Origin: an uncultured Amylibacter sp.
GTDB taxonomy: Bacteria > Pseudomonadota > Alphaproteobacteria > Rhodobacterales > Rhodobacteraceae
DNA: 64,000 nucleotides
Assembly (NCBI GenBank): GCA_947497475.1
Contig: CANMGS010000001.1
Span: forward strand, 1,261,747 to 1,325,746
Reading direction: 5' to 3'
The translations under genes and the position numbers were made by a program. This document shows positions 53,424 through 62,623 of this stretch, piece after piece. The stretch's first letter is position 1. The number at the start of each line of letters is the position of its first letter. Under the pieces are notes generated by a model that searched no databases, was not told the DNA's origin, and saw only the letters and a program-made list of their open reading frames with translations.

Positions 53424-54317
53424 ATGACCAAAATTTCAAGATTTCAACTAATAGAAGATATTAGAAATGGCATTGATGATTTGCCATTCAGCTTAAAGTC
53501 TGCAGCCAAATATATTGTGGATTATCCCAATGACTTTGGATTAGATACTTTGCGTGTTTCCGCAGATAAAATTAGCGTAAGCCCGAATTCACTTGTGCGA
53601 TTAGCACAAAGGTATGGGTTTGAACGTTTTGACGCTTTTCGAGAACCATTTCGAACTGCATTGGTTTCTGACAGTGAAGTTATTGAAGATCACCAATGGA
53701 TATCTGAAATAGAAAATCATGGTGAGGGTGGCATATATCACGCGCAGGCAATTAATAATGAGCTTCATATTATTTCCAGATCGTTACACCTAATGACACT
53801 CGAACGTGTTGAAGAGATCGCCACTTGTATTCAACAAAGTAAAAATTGTTATGTTTTGGCTATGAGGGCTAGTTATGCACTAGCATATTATTTCCACTAC
53901 GTCGGCCGCATGGCGCTTCCTAAACTACAATTGGTACCAAAATATATGAGCAATCCGATGGATGAGCTTGTGGACATTGGCAAAGAGGATGTTTTGCTTG
54001 CAATTTCAATAGCGCCTTACAGCGTGGAAACAATTGAAGCGATACGATTGGCGCAAGAGCATGGGGCAACGATCATATTAATATCAGATTCCGAAGTGAT
54101 AGGACCGAATGTAAAACCCGATCATTTCTTAAAGGTTGCTGCTTTCTCCACACATGAATTTTCGTGCTTTGGAGGGGCAATGGCAGTTCTCGAATGTCTT
54201 TTGTCTTACCTCATTAAAAAGGGTGGAAAAAAAGCAAAGGAGCGTATTAAAAATTATGAAGCGATGCGTGATCAAACAGGGGCTTACTGGAAACCGAAAC
54301 GTCCTAGAATAAGGTAG
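53424..54317 (+). CDS. RpiR/MurR-family transcriptional regulator
   Basis: This 297-residue protein has an N-terminal HTH_6 domain (about residues 3-75, including AAKYIVDYP and SVSPNSLVRLAQRYGF) and a C-terminal SIS domain (about 125-260) that usually binds phosphosugars. I chose ATG 53424 (MTKISRFQL) rather than TTG 53418. It is divergent from the BKACE gene and is the natural candidate to regulate it. SIS ligands in this lineage need not be sugars. It ends 5 bases from the convergent response regulator. Confidence 0.88.
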   Translation: MTKISRFQLIEDIRNGIDDLPFSLKSAAKYIVDYPNDFGLDTLRVSADKISVSPNSLVRLAQRYGFERFDAFREPFRTALVSDSEVIEDHQWISEIENHGEGGIYHAQAINNELHIISRSLHLMTLERVEEIATCIQQSKNCYVLAMRASYALAYYFHYVGRMALPKLQLVPKYMSNPMDELVDIGKEDVLLAISIAPYSVETIEAIRLAQEHGATIILISDSEVIGPNVKPDHFLKVAAFSTHEFSCFGGAMAVLECLLSYLIKKGGKKAKERIKNYEAMRDQTGAYWKPKRPRIR

Positions 54318-54322
54318 TTCTG

Positions 54323-54949
54323 CTATGAGAAAAGGTTTGCCCTTAACGAAATATCCACCAATTCAGTTACAGATTTTATATTCATTTTCTCCAATATTCG
54401 TGCGCGATGGTGATCAACTGTTCGCGGGCTAATGTTCAATTGCCGACCAATATCTTTACTTGTTGTATTAGATGAGTTTGAAACCATTAATTGAGCAATT
54501 TCTTTTTCGCGTTCTGTGAGACGTGCAAATTTTATATGCAACTCTCTTGTTTTCTTTTCATTTTGCTGCGCAGTTATCGCTTTTTCAAATGCACCATTAA
54601 TACAATCGATCAATGTTTTTTGGCGAAATGGTTTCTCCAAAAAATCAATTGCACCGGCTTTCATTGCTTGCACGGATTCAGGGACGCCACCATGTCCAGT
54701 TATGAAAATAATGGGAATAGAAAATCCTTTTTTAATCATGTGGTTTTGTAATTCTAAACCGTTCATACGTGGCATTCCATAATCCAATAATAAACATCCA
54801 GATTGCTCTCCATCATAGTCCTCTAAGAATGCTTCAGCAGATACATAGGTTTCAACTTCAAACCCACGTTTGGCCAAAGCTCTGGCAAGTGAAGAACGTA
54901 TATCTTCATCATCATCAACAAGGAAAACTGTCAGGTTAGCATCAGACAT
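54323..54949 (-). CDS. FixJ-type response regulator
   Basis: This 208-residue regulator has an N-terminal receiver (LVDDDEDIRSSLARAL acid pair, phospho-acceptor Asp in CLLLDYGMPRMNG, Lys in LEKPF) and a LuxR-type C-terminal HTH (TSKDIGRQLNISPRTVDHHRARI). It overlaps the sensor kinase gene by 8 bases, so the two form a two-component pair. It presumably activates the TAXI-TRAP genes on the other side of the kinase. Confidence 0.92.
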   Translation of the reverse strand: MSDANLTVFLVDDDEDIRSSLARALAKRGFEVETYVSAEAFLEDYDGEQSGCLLLDYGMPRMNGLELQNHMIKKGFSIPIIFITGHGGVPESVQAMKAGAIDFLEKPFRQKTLIDCINGAFEKAITAQQNEKKTRELHIKFARLTEREKEIAQLMVSNSSNTTSKDIGRQLNISPRTVDHHRARILEKMNIKSVTELVDISLRANLFS

Positions 54950-57275
54950 TTGAAAGAGCCTCTTGGTTTTTTGGTGAACTGACCAGGGTAAAACAGAATC
55001 TTGATTTTTCAGTGTATTCTAAATCATACCAAAGCTTGCCTCCATTCGCCTCAACTATGGAACGGCTAAAAGATAACCCTAAACCCATACCATCGCTTTT
55101 TGTTGTCTCAAATTGAGTAAACAAGTTAATATCTGGGTTAATTCCGGTTCCTGTATCTTCTACGAATATCTCGACAAAGCCATTATTGGATTTAGCAATA
55201 ACATCGATTTGCTTTACTCCTGTTTCTCCGCTAGCAATTGCTTCAATTGCATTACGTATAAGGTTAACTAATACTTGGGCTATTTGAATGCGATTGCCAA
55301 TAACGTTAGGGATATCATCAGTTTTAAAATCGATTGTTATATCGTGTTCAGTTGTTTCAGGTTGAACAAGCCGCAGGGCTTGCTCAACTAATTCGGTTAG
55401 GTCAAATACAGTTTTTATACCTTCATCTTTGCGTACGAAACCTCGTAAAGCACGGATTATGTCTGCTCCACGATGTGCCTGTTGGTCTAGTTCTGTCAAA
55501 ATTTCTGATAGCTCAGAATTAGGCTCTGTTTGTTCTGCTAAAGTCGATAGTGCCGCATCAGCATTCTGCGTTATAGCTGTTAATGGTTGATTCAATTCAT
55601 GTGCCAACCCTGACGCCATTTGGCCCATCATATTCACGCGTGCAAAATGAGACAAATCTCTACTTAATCCATTAATCTTAGCTTCGGATACTTTTTGTGT
55701 TGTTACATCATCAACTGTAGCTACGGCATGTAACGGTTTGCCGTGCTCATCGCGAATTAGGATGGCATTAACACGCAACCAGATTGTTGTGCCGTCTTTG
55801 TGAATATACCGTTTCTCCTGATTATACTCATAATCTTCATGAACAGCATCTTGGAAAAAAGCATATGTGTCTGAATCATCAGGGTGTAAAATGTCCGAAA
55901 ATCGCATGCCAAGTAATTCATCAGCAGTGAAGCCCAAAATATCCTCAAGCTGAGAGTTTACGCGAATAAAACGGCCTGTATTTGGGGAAATTTCAGCCAT
56001 CCCGCGTGAAGCAAGTTTAAAGGTTTGACCGTATTCACGCTCTGAAATTTTCCTTTGAACAATTTCATGAACTAATGTTTCATTTGCTTCTTCAAGTTCT
56101 GGGTATGTTTTAGGTAGGTCGTCGGATGATGAAACTTTACCCTTTGACACTAGTTCTGCGCGCGCTGCAAAATCGCGGACGGGTTTGTTAATACGATCGG
56201 CGAGCTTTAAACCAAGTAAGCCAGTGATAATGGCAATCGCAAATGCGATCCAAATGTTTCGTGCTCTGTTATCTTTTATGCCGCCAATAAAGTCGTCTTC
56301 TGGAACATATACAGCGATTGTCCATGGAAGATCTGATTTAGCCATAGGCATTAAAGTGGAAATATAAGTATCTCCAGCATGCTTGAATTTTGAGTTAATT
56401 TCCCTTGCTATGGTTACATCATCCGTCTTGATGAAATTACCAAAAGCAGCTTGTGCAATGGGGTCGGAAATTTCCTTAATATTCGCAAATTGTAATACCC
56501 CATCAGCATCCTCTATTTTGATCAACGCGGGGTTTGGATGTGCGATGACATCCCCATTCCTATTCAATATTATTACGGCTCCGTTATTACCAATCTTTAA
56601 GTTTGATAAAAAATCAGAAATTGCCTCAATTTCGATATCGACGCCGATTACGCCATCCAGCTGTCCGTTTGAACTAATGACAGGCGATGCCGCAGTAATT
56701 CCAGGCTTTTTTGAGGAAAAGAAAATATAAGGGTCTGTCCATATAATATTACGGGTGCTAAGCGCATTTTTATACCATGGCCGTTCTCTTGGATCGAATG
56801 TGTCAGTCGCATCAAAACGACTTTCTACAATCGAGTAATCTTCATTGCGCCAAATGAATTTCGTAGAGCGATCTCCCTTACTGTTTGTAATTATTTTGGT
56901 GCGATAGGGGCCAGGACCTTTGCTGCGCATGACATATACAAAACTGCCTGTTTCGTCGCCATAATAAAGGCCAGAGAATTGAGGTGAAATTTGCAAATTT
57001 TGGAAGAGTAGTTTCTCTAATATCTCAGGGTTGTCACTAGCAACAATTTCATTCTCGGCTAGACGTTTAGCAAGTTCAGCTGTGCCGCGAGCTGGTTTAA
57101 GAAAGCCTTTTGAATGCTCAATTGCATTAATACCAAGGTCACTTAACAAAGAACGAGCATGATCTAACAGTACACGTTCGGATGTCACGTAGGATGAAAG
57201 AACTACAGACAGCACGGCAATAAGCTGTAAGCCAGCTAAGCAAATCGCAAGTATAGCCCCGAGTGAGAGTTTCAT
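54942..57275 (-). CDS. Sensor histidine kinase with Cache and PAS domains
   Basis: This 777-residue membrane kinase has two transmembrane helices around a double-Cache periplasmic sensor (about residues 30-320), a PAS domain (about 410-525), the H-box GLAHELNQPLTA at about 555, and an HATPase domain ending near residue 770 (NAIEAI, DTGTG and GMGLGLS boxes). I chose ATG 57275 (MKLSLGAIL) because AGGAAC lies 7 bases upstream; a start at 57311 lacks support. The Cache sensor suggests it detects an extracellular small molecule, plausibly the TRAP substrate. Its partner is the overlapping response regulator. Confidence 0.9.
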   Translation of the reverse strand: MKLSLGAILAICLAGLQLIAVLSVVLSSYVTSERVLLDHARSLLSDLGINAIEHSKGFLKPARGTAELAKRLAENEIVASDNPEILEKLLFQNLQISPQFSGLYYGDETGSFVYVMRSKGPGPYRTKIITNSKGDRSTKFIWRNEDYSIVESRFDATDTFDPRERPWYKNALSTRNIIWTDPYIFFSSKKPGITAASPVISSNGQLDGVIGVDIEIEAISDFLSNLKIGNNGAVIILNRNGDVIAHPNPALIKIEDADGVLQFANIKEISDPIAQAAFGNFIKTDDVTIAREINSKFKHAGDTYISTLMPMAKSDLPWTIAVYVPEDDFIGGIKDNRARNIWIAFAIAIITGLLGLKLADRINKPVRDFAARAELVSKGKVSSSDDLPKTYPELEEANETLVHEIVQRKISEREYGQTFKLASRGMAEISPNTGRFIRVNSQLEDILGFTADELLGMRFSDILHPDDSDTYAFFQDAVHEDYEYNQEKRYIHKDGTTIWLRVNAILIRDEHGKPLHAVATVDDVTTQKVSEAKINGLSRDLSHFARVNMMGQMASGLAHELNQPLTAITQNADAALSTLAEQTEPNSELSEILTELDQQAHRGADIIRALRGFVRKDEGIKTVFDLTELVEQALRLVQPETTEHDITIDFKTDDIPNVIGNRIQIAQVLVNLIRNAIEAIASGETGVKQIDVIAKSNNGFVEIFVEDTGTGINPDINLFTQFETTKSDGMGLGLSFSRSIVEANGGKLWYDLEYTEKSRFCFTLVSSPKNQEALSNV

Positions 57276-57587
57276 TTTTTTGTTCCTAATCAGAGGGTAG
57301 TTCTCAGCCAACCTCTTGCCCTATAATGATCGGGAGGATGTAAGTTGGTCAACCTTTTAACTTTTAAAGCTTGCCCCCTACAATCAGTGTAATTGCCTAG
57401 GCAACTACGCGTATGGACATAATTCAAGGTCAATGGAACCATTATCAAATGTATGGGGGGATAATGTTCAAGGCTATTGCTAAGCATCAATTCAATTGTA
57501 GCGAACGGTAAACCCAATCTACCAAATGTAATGAATTTGGCCATTAGCTTCCCAGAGCATGAAACTTATTAACTTGGGAGAAATCAA
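57276..57587. other. Regulatory spacer between the kinase and the TRAP operon
   Basis: No gene is supported here. It contains the 12 bp palindrome TTGCCTAGGCAA at 57393-57404, in the upstream region of the TAXI-TRAP genes, which is a candidate response-regulator site. Confidence 0.5.
57393..57404. promoter_or_regulatory. 12 bp palindrome upstream of the TRAP operon
   Basis: TTGCCTAGGCAA is a perfect dyad about 180 bases upstream of the binding-protein ATG. It suits activation by a LuxR-type response regulator such as the one encoded next door. Confidence 0.4.
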
Positions 57588-58547
57588 ATGTTCAAAGGTT
57601 TGAAAACTGCTGTTGCAGTACTTGCCATGACAGCACCTATTGCACACGCAGAAGAATTTATCACAATTGGTACGGGCGGCGTGACTGGCGTTTACTATCC
57701 AACAGGTGGTGCGATCTGCCGTTTGGTAAACAAAGGCCGCAAAGAACACGGCATTCGCTGTTCCGTAGAATCTACGGGTGGTTCAGTTTACAACATCAAC
57801 ACAATCCGCGAAGGCGAATTGGAATTTGGTGTTGCTCAGTCTGACTGGCAGTATCACGCATATAACGGTACTTCAAAATTCGCAGATGCGGGTAAATTCG
57901 AAGGCCTACGCGCTGTATTCTCAGTACACCCAGAACCATTCACAGTTGTTGCACGCGCAGATGCAGGTGTAAAAACGTTTGATGACCTAAAAGGTAAACG
58001 CGTAAACATCGGTAACCCAGGTTCAGGTCAGCGCGGTACAATGGAAGTTCTATTGGAAGCAAAAGGTTGGACAACAGATGATTTCGCATTGGCAACAGAG
58101 CTAAAAGCTGCAGAACAATCAGCAGCCCTTTGTGACAACCAAATCGATGCGATGGTATACACAGTGGGCCACCCATCAGGGTCTATCCAAGAAGCGACAA
58201 CAGCATGTGATTCAGTTCTTGTGACTGTTTCTGGTGATGCTGTAACTGGCTTGGTTGACGACAATCCATTCTACCGTACAGCAACAATTCCTGGTGGTAT
58301 GTATCGCGGTAATGACGCAGACACAGAAACATTTGGTGTTGGTGCTACATTCGTAACATCAGACAAAGTATCTGACGACGCTGTATATGCAGTTGTGAAA
58401 TCAGTGATGGAAAACATCGAAGATTTCAGAAAGCTACACCCAGCATTTGCAAACCTAGAGCCAAAAGACATGGCATCTGCAGGTTTGTCAGCTCCGCTGC
58501 ACCCAGGTGCTGCGAAATACTACAAAGAAGCTGGCTTGATTGAGTAA
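57588..58547 (+). CDS. TAXI-family TRAP substrate-binding protein
   Basis: This 319-residue periplasmic binding protein has a Sec signal of about 21 residues (ending IAHA-E). The mature start [24 protein letters not shown] is the TAXI signature, and [10 protein letters not shown] and [19 protein letters not shown] follow. TAXI-TRAP systems import organic acids or related compounds driven by ion gradients. The permease gene is downstream, after a hairpin. Its promoter region carries a 12 bp palindrome. Confidence 0.92.
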   Translation: MFKGLKTAVAVLAMTAPIAHAEEFITIGTGGVTGVYYPTGGAICRLVNKGRKEHGIRCSVESTGGSVYNINTIREGELEFGVAQSDWQYHAYNGTSKFADAGKFEGLRAVFSVHPEPFTVVARADAGVKTFDDLKGKRVNIGNPGSGQRGTMEVLLEAKGWTTDDFALATELKAAEQSAALCDNQIDAMVYTVGHPSGSIQEATTACDSVLVTVSGDAVTGLVDDNPFYRTATIPGGMYRGNDADTETFGVGATFVTSDKVSDDAVYAVVKSVMENIEDFRKLHPAFANLEPKDMASAGLSAPLHPGAAKYYKEAGLIE

Positions 58548-58592
58548 TCATTAAATACTTAATGAGTGCCGGTAGTTGAGTAGCGAGCACTT

Positions 58593-58622
58593 GGGGAAGG
58601 GTTATTTTATCCTTCCCCATCT
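58593..58622 (+). terminator. Hairpin between binding-protein and TRAP permease genes
   Basis: GGGGAAGG and CCTTCCCC pair around a 10-base loop, with a weak T-run. It is probably an attenuator giving more binding protein than permease. Confidence 0.65.
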
Positions 58623-58670
58623 TGAAAACAAAAAATCAAAAATTGTTTGGGACACCTAGGGGAGGATACC

Positions 58671-61280
58671 ATGGTTGATAAAAACACGGAAAACCGCGCG
58701 TTGAGCGAGGAAGAACTGCAAGACCTTGTTGCATCGTCTGACGCAGGTGCCCGAGACCCAGAAGGTTCCATTGGAACATTATTAGCTATCGTTGCTGTCG
58801 TCTGGTCTTTATTCCAAGTTGTCCTTGCATCCCCATTGGCAAATTACATTTTGCCAGGTGATATCATTAATAACTCTCGTCAAATCCACCTAGGATTTGC
58901 GATTTTCTTGGCCTTTATGGCCTATCCCGCATTTAAATCCAGTCCGCGAGACTATATCCCCATTATCGATTGGGTGATGGCTTTGGCGGGGACATTCATC
59001 GCGCTTTACGGCTTTATATTTTACCAAAAGATCGTCGATGCTGGCGGCCTTGCCGATAACACAGACAAATGGTTCGCTCTTGCAGGTCTTTTGTTGTTAT
59101 TCGAAGCAGCCCGCCGTGCATTAGGCCCAGCAATGGCTATCATTGCAACGATCTTCTTAGCCTATGTTTTCTTTGGCTCCTCAGACATTGTCCCCGATGT
59201 TATCCGTTGGAAAGGTGCATCCTTGAAAAAAGCGATGAGCCATATGTGGATCACATCCGAAGGTGTGTTTGGCATCGCCCTTGGTGTATCAACTAAATTC
59301 GTATTCTTATTCGTTCTCTTCGGCGCCTTGCTTGATAAAGCAGGGGCAGGGAACTACTTCATCAAAATGGCCTTTGGTGCTTTGGGCCATCTCAAAGGTG
59401 GCCCTGCAAAAGCGGCTGTTGTTGGTTCTGCTGCAACTGGTTTGATCTCTGGTTCATCCATTGCAAACGTTGTGACAACAGGTACTTTCACAATTCCACT
59501 TATGAAACGTGTTGGCTTCTCATCTGAAAAAGCTGGTGCTGTAGAGGTGGCCAGTTCAGTAAACGGTCAAATCATGCCACCTGTTATGGGGGCGGCTGCA
59601 TTCTTGATGGTTGAATATGTGGGTATCTCTTATGTTGAAGTGATCACACATGCATTCTTACCAGCGGCAATCTCTTACATTGCTCTTGTTTACATTGTGC
59701 ATTTGGAAGCTGTGAAAACAAACATGCCAACATTGGGCGACCGTGTTGTTTCCATGGGTCGTACGATCGGCGGTATGGGCGCATTCTTTGTTGGCTTTGC
59801 GGCTCTTTGTTACGGTGTTCAATACCCTGTGCGCTGGATCACATCGTTGTTCCCAGCGGGGTCTGGTATGATCATGTCTATTCTGATCTTCCTAACCTAT
59901 GCATGGTTGCTACGCTTAGCGTCACAAGTACCAGATTTGGAACCAGATGATCCAAATGCCAAAGAGGTTGAATTGCCTGTTGTTGGCGAAATCTACAAAG
60001 CGGGTTTGTATTACCTATTGCCAATCATCGTATTGGTGTACTTCTTGATGATTGAGCAAAAGTCACCCGGCCTGTCAGCGTTCTGGGCAACTGCACTGCT
60101 CTTTGTAATCCTACTAACACAACGCCCCCTAAAAGCGATCTTCCGTGGCGAAAATGAAACAGTAAATGCGTTTAAAGACGGTGTTGTTGATCTTGTCCAA
60201 GGGTTGATCGATGGCGCACGCAATATGATCGGTATCGGTCTTGCGACGGCAACGGCTGGTGTGATTGTAGGTACTGTTACGCTGACAGGCGTGGGGCAGG
60301 TGATGGCTGATTTGGTTGAATTCTTATCAGGTGGTAACCTTGTTCTGATGCTCGTGATGGTAGGCTTACTCAGCCTTGTTCTGGGCATGGGGCTACCTAC
60401 AACAGCAAATTACATCGTTGTGTCATCTTTGATGGCAGGTGTTGTTGTTGAACTGGGTGCGCAATCAGGCCTTATTGTGCCTCTGATAGCAGTTCACCTC
60501 TTTGTATTCTATTTCGGTATTATGGCAGACGTTACTCCCCCAGTCGGACTGGCTAGTTTCGCAGCGGCTGCCGTATCCGGTGGCGACGCGATCAAGACGG
60601 GATTCACCGCGTTCTTCTACTCCCTGAGGACGATCGCGTTGCCATTCGTATTTATCTTTAACACGGATCTGTTGTTGATTGATGTCAGCTTTGCGCATGG
60701 TGTGCTGGTCTTTGTCATCGCGTCCATTGCCATCCTTGTCTTTACGGCAGGTACAATGGGCTGGTTCGTAACCAAAAGCCGCATCTACGAAAGTGTTGCA
60801 TTAGTGCTGATCGCATTCGTGTTGTTCCGACCTGACTTTGTAATGAACCGCATCCAGCCGCCCTTTACGGATGTTGCACCAAGCGCGTTCACGCAAGCAT
60901 TGGGCAATGCTCAAGCTGGCCAAGAGCTGCGGGTTGTTGTTTCTGGCCCTGATTTTGATACAGGCGAAAACAAAGAAACCACGTTGGTTATGCCGATTGA
61001 AGGCGAAGGTGACGGTGCACAACGTCTAGAGCAAACAGGTTTGATCCTGCTCGAAGAAGACGGTGTTATGAAAATGGATGAACCTTCATTCAGTTCACCC
61101 TATGCAGCAAGCCTAGGCAGCTTTGATTTCTATGCAGATGAACCTGTGAAACTTGCAAGCATTCAAGCACCTGCATCGCAAATGGCTAAAGAAATCATCT
61201 TTATCCCAGCTTTAATTCTGCTTGCCTTAATCGCAATGCTACAGCGTGGCCGTGCGTCACGCGAAGGAGAAACATCATGA
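58671..61280 (+). CDS. TRAP transporter fused 4TM/12TM permease
   Basis: This 869-residue protein fuses the small DctQ-like and large DctM-like subunits, the standard TAXI-TRAP layout. Around 20 hydrophobic segments are visible, including GAATGLISGSSIANVVTTGTF-like and LGMGLPTTANYIVVSSLMAG motifs of the DctM part. An extra C-terminal soluble stretch of about 110 residues (DVAPSAFTQALGNAQ onward) precedes a final helix. The start ATG 58671 is preceded by GGGGAGG. Its stop overlaps the universal stress protein start (ATGA). Confidence 0.92.
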   Translation: MVDKNTENRALSEEELQDLVASSDAGARDPEGSIGTLLAIVAVVWSLFQVVLASPLANYILPGDIINNSRQIHLGFAIFLAFMAYPAFKSSPRDYIPIIDWVMALAGTFIALYGFIFYQKIVDAGGLADNTDKWFALAGLLLLFEAARRALGPAMAIIATIFLAYVFFGSSDIVPDVIRWKGASLKKAMSHMWITSEGVFGIALGVSTKFVFLFVLFGALLDKAGAGNYFIKMAFGALGHLKGGPAKAAVVGSAATGLISGSSIANVVTTGTFTIPLMKRVGFSSEKAGAVEVASSVNGQIMPPVMGAAAFLMVEYVGISYVEVITHAFLPAAISYIALVYIVHLEAVKTNMPTLGDRVVSMGRTIGGMGAFFVGFAALCYGVQYPVRWITSLFPAGSGMIMSILIFLTYAWLLRLASQVPDLEPDDPNAKEVELPVVGEIYKAGLYYLLPIIVLVYFLMIEQKSPGLSAFWATALLFVILLTQRPLKAIFRGENETVNAFKDGVVDLVQGLIDGARNMIGIGLATATAGVIVGTVTLTGVGQVMADLVEFLSGGNLVLMLVMVGLLSLVLGMGLPTTANYIVVSSLMAGVVVELGAQSGLIVPLIAVHLFVFYFGIMADVTPPVGLASFAAAAVSGGDAIKTGFTAFFYSLRTIALPFVFIFNTDLLLIDVSFAHGVLVFVIASIAILVFTAGTMGWFVTKSRIYESVALVLIAFVLFRPDFVMNRIQPPFTDVAPSAFTQALGNAQAGQELRVVVSGPDFDTGENKETTLVMPIEGEGDGAQRLEQTGLILLEEDGVMKMDEPSFSSPYAASLGSFDFYADEPVKLASIQAPASQMAKEIIFIPALILLALIAMLQRGRASREGETS

Positions 61281-61708
61281 GTAATGCAATCCTCTGTGCA
61301 ATAGACATCAGCAACCCTGGCGAAGATGCAAAGGTCATCGAAACAGCAGCAAAACTTGCAGTTTTAGAAAGTGCTCAATTAGATGTTGTAACGGTTATGC
61401 CTGATTTTGGAATGAGCGTGGTTGGCTCTTTCTTTAGTCAAAACCATCATGATGAAGCTGTTGTAAAGGCCAAAGAGCAATTGAACGAAGAGGTTTCTAA
61501 GGTCATTGGTGATGCGGAAAATGCTAAAGTTCGGCACATCGTATCAACAGGTAAAGCTTATGATGAAGTGCTAAAAGTTGCTGATGAAGCAAAGTCATCT
61601 TTGATCGTTGTAGGAGCGCACAAGCCTGACTTTAAAGATTACTTACTTGGCCCAAATGCTGCGCGTATTGTACGACATTCAAAGTGTTCAGTTTATGTTG
61701 TCCGTTAG
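61277..61708 (+). CDS. Universal stress protein (UspA family)
   Basis: This 143-residue protein has the UspA core: ILCAIDISNPGEDA at the N-terminus and the ATP-binding region VVGAHKPDFKDYLLGPNAARIVRHSKCSVYVVR. TRAP loci often carry a Usp protein that binds the permease subunits (as with TeaD in Halomonas), so a regulatory role in transport is likely. It overlaps the permease gene by 4 bases. Confidence 0.9.
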   Translation: MSNAILCAIDISNPGEDAKVIETAAKLAVLESAQLDVVTVMPDFGMSVVGSFFSQNHHDEAVVKAKEQLNEEVSKVIGDAENAKVRHIVSTGKAYDEVLKVADEAKSSLIVVGAHKPDFKDYLLGPNAARIVRHSKCSVYVVR

Positions 61709-61783
61709 TATTATAGTGCTTTGTAGTGATTAATATGGGTGTGAATTTCTTTAACGAGGGGTTCGTATATATGGACAATAGCG

Positions 61784-61817
61784 TATGGCCCTATTAGCGA
61801 GAGTTTTTAGGGCCATA
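61784..61817. terminator. Bidirectional terminator between Usp and DDAH genes
   Basis: TATGGCCCTA and TAGGGCCATA form a 10 bp stem around a 14-base loop, between convergent genes, with A/T-rich DNA beyond. Confidence 0.6.
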
Positions 61818-61820
61818 TGA

Positions 61821-62603
61821 TTAAAATCGTAGTGATAAACAGGACATGCCACCATCTAGTTTAGCACATTCAGTATTTCCAATTTCGCGTACATCATAGC
61901 CATTGTCGTGCAACATTTGGGCGGTTTTAGGAAATCCAGATGGTAGTAAAACAAACTGATTAAATCTAATACTGTTTGCAGCAGCTTCTTCACCTTCAGC
62001 AGTGTGTAAAACACGGTAGTCTTTAAAGCACCCTGATACTGCTAATCTTTTGGTAGATAAAATTGTATTAGTATCTAATAGAGAACAATCTGTTTTGAAA
62101 TGTAATACGCCAGCTGGCGTATTGACGATACGTACAGTGTACCCCCAATCTTTGACCAAAGACCTCAGCTCTTCAACACCTTCCATATCAGTACGTTCGG
62201 ATAGGCCAACCAAGATTTCCTTTGAGGTTGTTAATATATCACCGCCTTCTATGTGACCAGGCCCTTTGACTTCGCGAACATCATCATAAAATTCACGTAA
62301 ATGTGGCGCCATATGTGCGACTTCTCCAAGTCTAGATGGTGCGCCAGGTTTCATCAAAATAGCACCTTCTGGAAGACACAACGCAGTGTCTTCCACAAAT
62401 ACGGAATCGGGATAATTTTCTAGGAATGGTAACTCAATAACCGTAGCGCCGGTTTCGCGAAGTGTTTGAATATATAATGTATGATCATGACACATTTGAG
62501 TAAAATCAGGCGTACCAATATCTACAGCGCGCAAGCCATCAATAATGTTTTTGCATGGTGCACGGGTTATGGCGCGCGCGAATTCATAAGAGGGTTCATT
62601 CAT
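61821..62603 (-). CDS. Dimethylarginine dimethylaminohydrolase (DDAH)-like
   Basis: This 260-residue guanidino-modifying enzyme of the arginine deiminase fold hydrolyses methylated arginines to citrulline and methylamines. Likely catalytic residues are Cys255 (GGMSC), His168 (VLHFK) and Glu119 (HIEGGD), with VEDTA (70-74) also conserved. No frameshift is seen. It is the downstream gene of a TPP-enzyme unit, 20 bases after that gene's stop, so the two are likely co-transcribed. Distinguishing DDAH from related amidinotransferase-fold enzymes would need alignment, but the length and motifs fit DDAH best. Confidence 0.82.
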   Translation of the reverse strand: MNEPSYEFARAITRAPCKNIIDGLRAVDIGTPDFTQMCHDHTLYIQTLRETGATVIELPFLENYPDSVFVEDTALCLPEGAILMKPGAPSRLGEVAHMAPHLREFYDDVREVKGPGHIEGGDILTTSKEILVGLSERTDMEGVEELRSLVKDWGYTVRIVNTPAGVLHFKTDCSLLDTNTILSTKRLAVSGCFKDYRVLHTAEGEEAAANSIRFNQFVLLPSGFPKTAQMLHDNGYDVREIGNTECAKLDGGMSCLSLRF

Positions 62604-62623
62604 GATAGTATCTCCAGTAAACT

